Assembly: GCF_018991925.1 (NCBI RefSeq)
Contig: NW_024751782.1
Span: 55,001 to 119,000 of the forward strand
Length of the DNA: 64,000 nt
Reading direction: 5' to 3'
Origin: Homarus americanus
Taxonomy: Eukaryota > Arthropoda > Malacostraca > Decapoda > Nephropidae
Of this stretch, positions 58,772-64,000 are shown in pieces (positions within the stretch are counted from its first letter, which is position 1; every line of letters begins with the position of its first letter). The position numbers were made by a program, and so were the translations under genes. The notes below the pieces were generated by a model that was given only the letters and a program-made list of their open reading frames with translations, ran no database searches and was not told the DNA's origin.

Positions 58772-59750
58772 GCCACGCGGCAGGGGGTTGGGGCGCGTGT
58801 AGAGCAGGTGGCGAGTAAGGTCTTGGTGTGTGGTATGTGGGTATGATGAGTGGTACGACCTGGACCCGGGTACTCTCCCTCGTGGAATTTGGTCCACTGA
58901 TATATAAACAGGTTTTTTTTTAGGGGTAGGGGGTGAAGTCACGAGGTGTTAGTGTCAAGAGGAAGAGACTTCAAGTAAAAATTAATGTCTAGGGATGTTA
59001 TTGTCAAGAAAATGTGTCATGACAAGGGTATGTCATTGAGAAAATAACAAATACCAGGACACAAAGTTGGCGTCCCCGTCACCCACACGGCTGAATGACA
59101 CACAAATAACCTCCAGGTGTTGTAGTGGTGGAGCGAGTCATTGTCATCATTAACTTGTACTTCACCCTGTTGACTCTCACCACACCTGCCTCTCATTATA
59201 TTCCTCTCAGCTTTATCGAATGTCATTTTTTTTCTTTGGTGGAAAAAGTTCGTAGTGATTTTAAATAGTTCCCTTATAAATAAATAAAACGATTAAATTG
59301 GGATTATAGCAAAATTTCGACAAAAGTCACATCATGAAGACCCAAGTCTACGCTCCTTCACGTTCATTATTTTTCATATTAAAAAAAATCGTCATTTGGA
59401 AATAATTGCTGAAGACAAAGCCGAGTTTCTTTTTTTTCAGTTTTCTGTTACAGATTTTTGGTGTATGGAGAGAGAAAGAGAGACAATTGATTGATTTTAC
59501 GTACTGTAGGATGAAAACGGGCACACATTGTCTATGTAACTAAGTCAAGGCAGTCAGTCAGTCCACGTTAGCATATCTGCATCTACAAAGAGTTCGTGGA
59601 TCATCACCATACTGTTAGATCATACGTCACACGCATCCAGTACTACCATGATATAAACCCTATGTAACCCATCATCCTGCAATAGTATACATTTACTCCC
59701 GGTGTTTATTGTAAGGTCTCCCCTCAACCCCGCTTCCCTTCACCCAAAGT
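58772..59750. other. Single-copy-like DNA; possible one-ended MITE relic
   Basis: GACAAAAGTCACATCATGAA at about 59318 resembles the inverted end of the element at 29712-29886, differing by three transitions. No partner arm was found. Otherwise AT-rich DNA without exon. Confidence 0.45.
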
Positions 59751-59756
59751 AGTATT

Positions 59757-60246
59757 TCATCCCCCATGTAAGATCACACCCCTGTAACTTCTCCCATGTA
59801 AGATCACACCCCTGTAACCTCTCCCATGTAAAATCACACCCCTGTAACCTCTCCCATGTAAGATCACACCCCTGTAACTTCTCCCATGTAAGATCACACC
59901 CATGTAACCTCTCCCATGTAAAATCACACCCCTGTAACCTCTCTCATGTAAGATTACACTCCTGTAACCTCTCCCCTGTAAGATCACACCCCTGTAACCT
60001 CTCCCCTGTAAGATCACACCCCTGTAACCTCTCCCATGTAAAATCACACCCCTGTAACCTCTTCCATGTAAGATCACACCCCTGTAACCTCCCCCCTGTA
60101 AGATCACACTCCTGTAACCTCTCCCCTGTATGATCACACACCTGTAACCTCTCCCCTGAAAGATCACACTCCTGTAACCTCTCCCCTGTAAGATCACACT
60201 CCTGTAACCTCTCCCATGTAAGATCACACCTCTGTAACCTCTCCCG
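59757..60246. repeat. 30-bp minisatellite
   Basis: About 16 copies of CTCCCATGTAAGATCACACC plus CCTGTAACCT, with a CATGTA/CCTGTA alternation that clusters in blocks. Open on the minus strand because 30 is a multiple of 3 (Gly-Val-Ile-Leu-His-Gly-Arg); an artefact. Confidence 0.96.
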
Positions 60247-60574
60247 CCACCCACCATTAGTGGCCTGGTCTCCGATGCTCAAAAACCCGCATGGAGGATT
60301 TTCTCCCCCGTTAGCAAGGATAAAAGAATATATTTAGTTACGGTTAAGTTTCAGTGCCCATTTTTTGGTGTTTGTTGTACCTGCTTTCTTTGTGTTGTAG
60401 CTGAGTTGAGTCAGTTGGGTATTCTCGTATTACCAACTCCGGTAGATTTTTTTAAACATTGAAATTTTTTGAGAATAAAAGCATTGGGATCCTATTTCTC
60501 ATGTCGAGTAGGTTGTGTGTGTAGGGTGGTCAGGTCCGTCTGTTTGTATGTATCTCTCTAGCTATGTAAGTACA
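60247..60574. other. AT-rich DNA, no gene seen
   Basis: Nothing recognisable. Confidence 0.5.
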
Positions 60575-60594
60575 GTGTGTGTGTGTGTGTGTAA

Positions 60595-60642
<48 letters not shown>
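60575..60642. repeat. (GT)n microsatellite
   Basis: About 32 GT units with one AAAT interruption. Confidence 0.96.
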
Positions 60643-60644
<2 letters not shown>

Positions 60645-60772
60645 ATTCGTATTATGATTGTCTGACTTCAGCCAAATAACCAGAGTACGTACAGTACTAG
60701 GCATATGAATTTACCTAGAGATTTTAGATTTTTTGTAAGGTCAAAGGTTAAGGAAACAGCTCTGAAAATATA

Positions 60773-61410
60773 ACCCTCCCTCTCTCCCTCCCTCCCTCCC
60801 TCCCTCCCTCCCTCACTCCCCTCCCTCCCTCCTCCTCCTCCTCCTCTCCTCCCTCCCTCCTCCCTCCCCTCTCTCCCTCCTCCTCCCTCCCCTCCCTCCT
60901 CCTCATCAATCACTCACTCCTCTCCTTCCATTCCTCCCTCCCTCCTCCTCCCCTCCCTACTCACTCACTCACTCCTCCTCCCTCTCCTTCCGTCCCTCCT
61001 CCTCCCTCCCTCCTCCTCCCTCCCTCCCTCCCACTCACTCACTCCTCACTCCCTCACTCCTCTCCTTCCGTTCCTCCTCCCTCCCTCCCTCACTCCTCCT
61101 CCTCTCCTTCGTCCCTCCTCCCCTCCCCTCCCTCCCTCCCTCCCCTCCCTCCACTCACTCACTGCTCACTCACTCACTCACTCACTCCCTCCTTCCCGTT
61201 CCTCCCTCACTCACTCACCTCCACTCCTCCTCCCTCTCCTTCCCCGTTCTCCCTCTCTCCTTCCTTCCTCCTCACTCACTCACTCCTTACTCCTCCTCTC
61301 CATGCGTTCCTCCTCCTCCTCCCTCCCTCCCTCCCCTCACTCACTCACTCCTCCTCCTCTCCTTCCTTCCTCCCTCTCTCGCCCTCCCTCCACTCCTTTC
61401 CTTACCCCTC
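60773..61410. repeat. Polypyrimidine (CCCT/CTCA)n tract
   Basis: More than 600 bp nearly free of G on the plus strand, made of CCCT, CCTCCT and ACTC motifs. Long stretches are pure pyrimidine, so triplex formation is plausible. Confidence 0.92.
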
Positions 61411-61740
61411 TACCACCACCACCCCCCGTTCCCCAATAGTTGGTATCTGCCTGGAATAGTTGGTATCTGCCTGGAGTGCAGCTTAGTCAAAAGGCCATAA
61501 GTAGCTTCCTGGTAATACTACTTGTATCCGGGGTTCAACATTACGACATTATTCATGAGTATTAGGGTAATGCTTTTTTTTTTAATCTCCATCACATAAA
61601 GAGGAAAAAGTGAGCCATTAGCTGATAGACCTTTTAGTGGCACCGTCCTTGTGGATTAGTGAATATAATGTTATACACACGGCTAATTGACACTGACAGG
61701 ATGTTTAATGGCTATAATGATAGGATAAAGATGATAATGA
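61411..61740. other. Short single-copy stretch
   Basis: Includes a 21-bp direct duplication, ATAGTTGGTATCTGCCTGGA, at about 61436 and 61457. No gene. Confidence 0.5.
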
Positions 61741-61762
61741 TAATGAAAATAATGATAATGAA

Positions 61763-61824
<62 letters not shown>
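61741..61824. repeat. (GATAAT)n/(AAT)n microsatellite
   Basis: Imperfect GATAATGAAAAT units pass into about 20 AAT units. Confidence 0.95.
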
Positions 61825-61826
<2 letters not shown>

Positions 61827-61969
61827 CAGGTGAAGAGAATAGCTACAGAAGTAAACTATAGATCACAGAATAAACTTTCAGGTTAACAAATCAAACAGGA
61901 GTAAACAAAGACAAAACGAACAGGTTATTGAGACAAGACCCAAAAACCTTTGTTCGAAGACACTGTACT

Positions 61970-62140
61970 GTTACGGGTGTGTTACAGTTACAGAGTGTTA
62001 AGGTGTTTTACAATAGGTTACGGTGAGCTAAGGTGAGTGTTTGGGTGTGTTGCAGTGTGTTTGTATATTTTACAGTGTGTAGGAGTGTGTTATAGGGTGT
62101 TTTAGGGTGTATTACAGTGTGTTTGGATGTATTTGTGTGT
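61970..62140. repeat. Decayed GTGTTACAGT-type repeat
   Basis: Recurring GTGTTACAG, GTGTTTTAGGGTGT and ACAGTGTGTTTG motifs with irregular 14-30 bp spacing. Confidence 0.6.
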
Positions 62141-63375
62141 TAATTGACTATGTATACGTGTTTGAATTATTAATACATTTAGTTTTACATGCTTATACTG
62201 TTAATATGTCTTACGTCGAATTTATTGACGAACGAGGAGGCTCTTTGCAGTGATTTAACCAAGGGCGAGAAAAATAAAGGAATTTCAGCTATTAAATGAG
62301 ATTTTGAATAATTTAAGCGTTTCCTTGACTGATCAAAGCGACTTTCTCGGTTATTAAACATTCTTGTGCGATTAAAATATTTAAAAATCAGTGTGGCAGC
62401 GAGGTGCACCAGGGGAGGGTGGTGAGGGGAGGACAACATTGAACTCTCATGTAATGCTAACACATAAGTGGAGGAAAACAATATTCAAGTGAGGAAAAAA
62501 TATAATAAATAAAACAAACGTAAAGGTATTGAAAATAAACTAATGGATAGAGAGAGATGCAGGAAAAGAACACAAACGTAAAGGTACACAAAGCCAATAG
62601 ATGAATAAACGGAAAAGATAGATAGGAGGAGAGCAAACTCTAGGGTTAATATCCGATATTGAAGAAGAAAGACAGTAACACCAGATTACCCAAATGTTAT
62701 TCCTCACACGTAGGGTTTACCGTATTGTATTAGGTACTTAAGGAATAAAGCTGTGGTCATGGTGATACAATACTTTAGTTAATTATGAGTGTACTGTATT
62801 TCAGTAATTTCTTATTTATCTTTCCTGTTGTTGATACACATTGTCTAGTATTTCCTCTCAGATTGTGATGTAAAACTAGTACAAACACACAGCATTAAGT
62901 AACCCAAAAGAAACATTTTATACAGTTTTGTGGATCAAATTTAGTCGACTGAATTAAGTCAGTCGTGCAGTCGTACTGGAGACTAAATATGTTGGGAGCA
63001 GTAACATTTACTAAAAGCCCCTGAATATTTTATTTACTGTTAAAAATTGATACGATCGCAATAATAACTGAACTCTAAAGTCGTGACTTTTATTGTGTTC
63101 ATAAACCAAATGTGTAACAACTCGTGTTCCCTAACCTTTCTTCTTCCTTTGGAAAGTGAGAATACGACATGTTAGGGAATTTTTTTACGTGAGTGTCGAC
63201 AATTTATTGCTGCACTATACTGCCAGTGGCCGAGCATTTTTACATGTAGGACCGCGCCTGCCGGGAGAGGCGCTGTCATTGCGAGTGTTGCTGGGGAATC
63301 CGCTTGGTGAAATCTTTTATTCTGAACACTCTTTGTAACAAACTATATGTGGTGTTTACCGTGAACTACGGTCAA
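62141..63375. other. AT-rich DNA, no gene seen
   Basis: No array. A 98-codon minus frame at 62185-62481 and a 60-codon plus frame at 63156-63338 are unrecognised. Confidence 0.5.
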
Positions 63376-63381
63376 CAGTGC

Positions 63382-63441
63382 GGGAGAGGCGGTTGAGTGG
63401 ATACAGCACTCGCCATCTGTTCTAGGGGTCGCTGGAACCCC
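63382..63441 (+). mobile_element. Possible tRNA-like SINE head (weak)
   Basis: GGTTGAGTGGAT at 63391-63402 followed by ACAGCACTCGCC resembles a tRNA A box and D-arm region. GGTCGCTGGAACCCC at 63427-63441 could be a badly mutated B box. Too diverged to be a tRNA gene. Confidence 0.25.
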
Positions 63442-64000
63442 AGTAAACCCATCTGTGCATGGGTACGTAATCTTACAGCTGTGGAGAGTGAAGGCGGTCG
63501 AGTGCCGTGCCTGGCCACACTTACTCCTCGTGTACCGAAAGTTTAGTGTGTTGTATCCGCACTGCTCCAGTTCCAAACACTCAGGCTTACGAGACCAACT
63601 CAAACTTTCCACATGGAGTAGTGGTGATGTTCATGAAAGTGGTACCCTGGTTACCTTTAACAACTCGTACCAGAAGCAGTGTGTCAGTCTCATTCGTAAG
63701 TGTGTTGACCATCTTATTTACCCAAGGATGTATCCACACCGCTTGACTCTTAACTTACCTTAGAGCTCTTCACCATGGTGGCCATTAATTAGGAACCCCA
63801 ATAACTCGAATATCACTTTAATCAAAATTTGGTCAAGACTAACACACTCAAACACTCTCCTTTGAGGAATCTCGTCCATACAGGCTTCCTTTTATCGAAA
63901 ACTTTGATGACTGAACTTCCATTTTGGCCGAGACCCGAGCCATGTATTGCTTATGTACGGCGACATGATATTATATCCAGGATGAACGACGTCACGACAT
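63442..64000. other. Single-copy-like DNA to window end
   Basis: Balanced composition, with overlapping 80-100 codon frames on both strands (63343-63612 minus; 63455-63763 plus) that match no family I know. Could continue a SINE- or LINE-type element from the tRNA-like segment. No exon supported. Confidence 0.4.

Noticed and set aside
59757..60246. Possible CRISPR or zinc-finger-like repeat
   Set aside because: No spacers, and the translated peptide lacks the Cys/His pattern of fingers.

Overview
This window looks like nuclear DNA from a decapod crustacean. The evidence is its extreme density of simple repeats ((CT/GA)n, (GT/CA)n, (TAA)n), more than twenty minisatellite arrays, a CCTAA-rich tract resembling degenerate arthropod telomere repeat, a tRNA-derived SINE-like unit whose body resembles, from memory, a repeat common in decapods, and three decayed non-LTR retrotransposon pieces. 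The decapod call is an inference; no sequence comparison was possible.

I found no confident protein-coding gene, rRNA, tRNA gene or CRISPR array. Nearly all long open frames are read-through of tandem arrays, because units of 24, 30 or 39 bp are multiples of three and carry no stop codon in several frames. The only recognisable protein-like sequences are transposon relics: reverse-transcriptase C-terminal tails at 7450-7738 (+) and 57976-58234 (-), and a longer reverse-transcriptase fragment at 21484-22500 (-) that carries a frameshift, internal stops and a damaged catalytic box. Its 3' end runs into a (TTA)n microsatellite. A 38-bp candidate micro-exon at 42972-43009 is the best, but weak, hint of a host gene.

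Layout. 0-4.5 kb: a 25-bp minisatellite, a 1.4-kb C-rich array and (GA)n/(CT)n tracts. 4.7 kb: a miRNA-like hairpin. 7.4-8.8 kb: a LINE tail abutting a 31-bp array. 9.6 kb: a non-repetitive island with TATA- and CRE-like sites. 10-17 kb: decayed arrays and AT-rich DNA. 18.9-22.5 kb: 18-19 bp and 14-bp arrays, then the LINE. 22.9-25.7 kb: long (CT)n tracts and short-unit arrays. 29.7 kb: a terminal-inverted-repeat element, telomere-like DNA and a 20-bp array. 34-39 kb: purine-rich arrays and a 22-bp array. 41.3-42.3 kb: a 30-bp array with an exact 269-bp internal duplication. 43-46.5 kb: three large arrays. 47 kb: the SINE-like unit. 49.1 kb: a perfect hairpin. 52.5 kb: a 22-bp array. 53.5 kb: a nested palindrome island. 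54-61 kb: decayed and fresh arrays, polypurine/polypyrimidine tracts and a LINE tail. 61-64 kb: mostly single-copy DNA.

By my tally about 14 kb (roughly 22%) is minisatellite, before microsatellites and polypurine tracts are counted. The arrays span all ages, from exact copies to barely recognisable ones, and several contain a second layer of block duplication. The most unusual structure is the nested palindrome at 53525-53765, followed by the 4739-4810 hairpin. Nothing here supports a multi-gene system.
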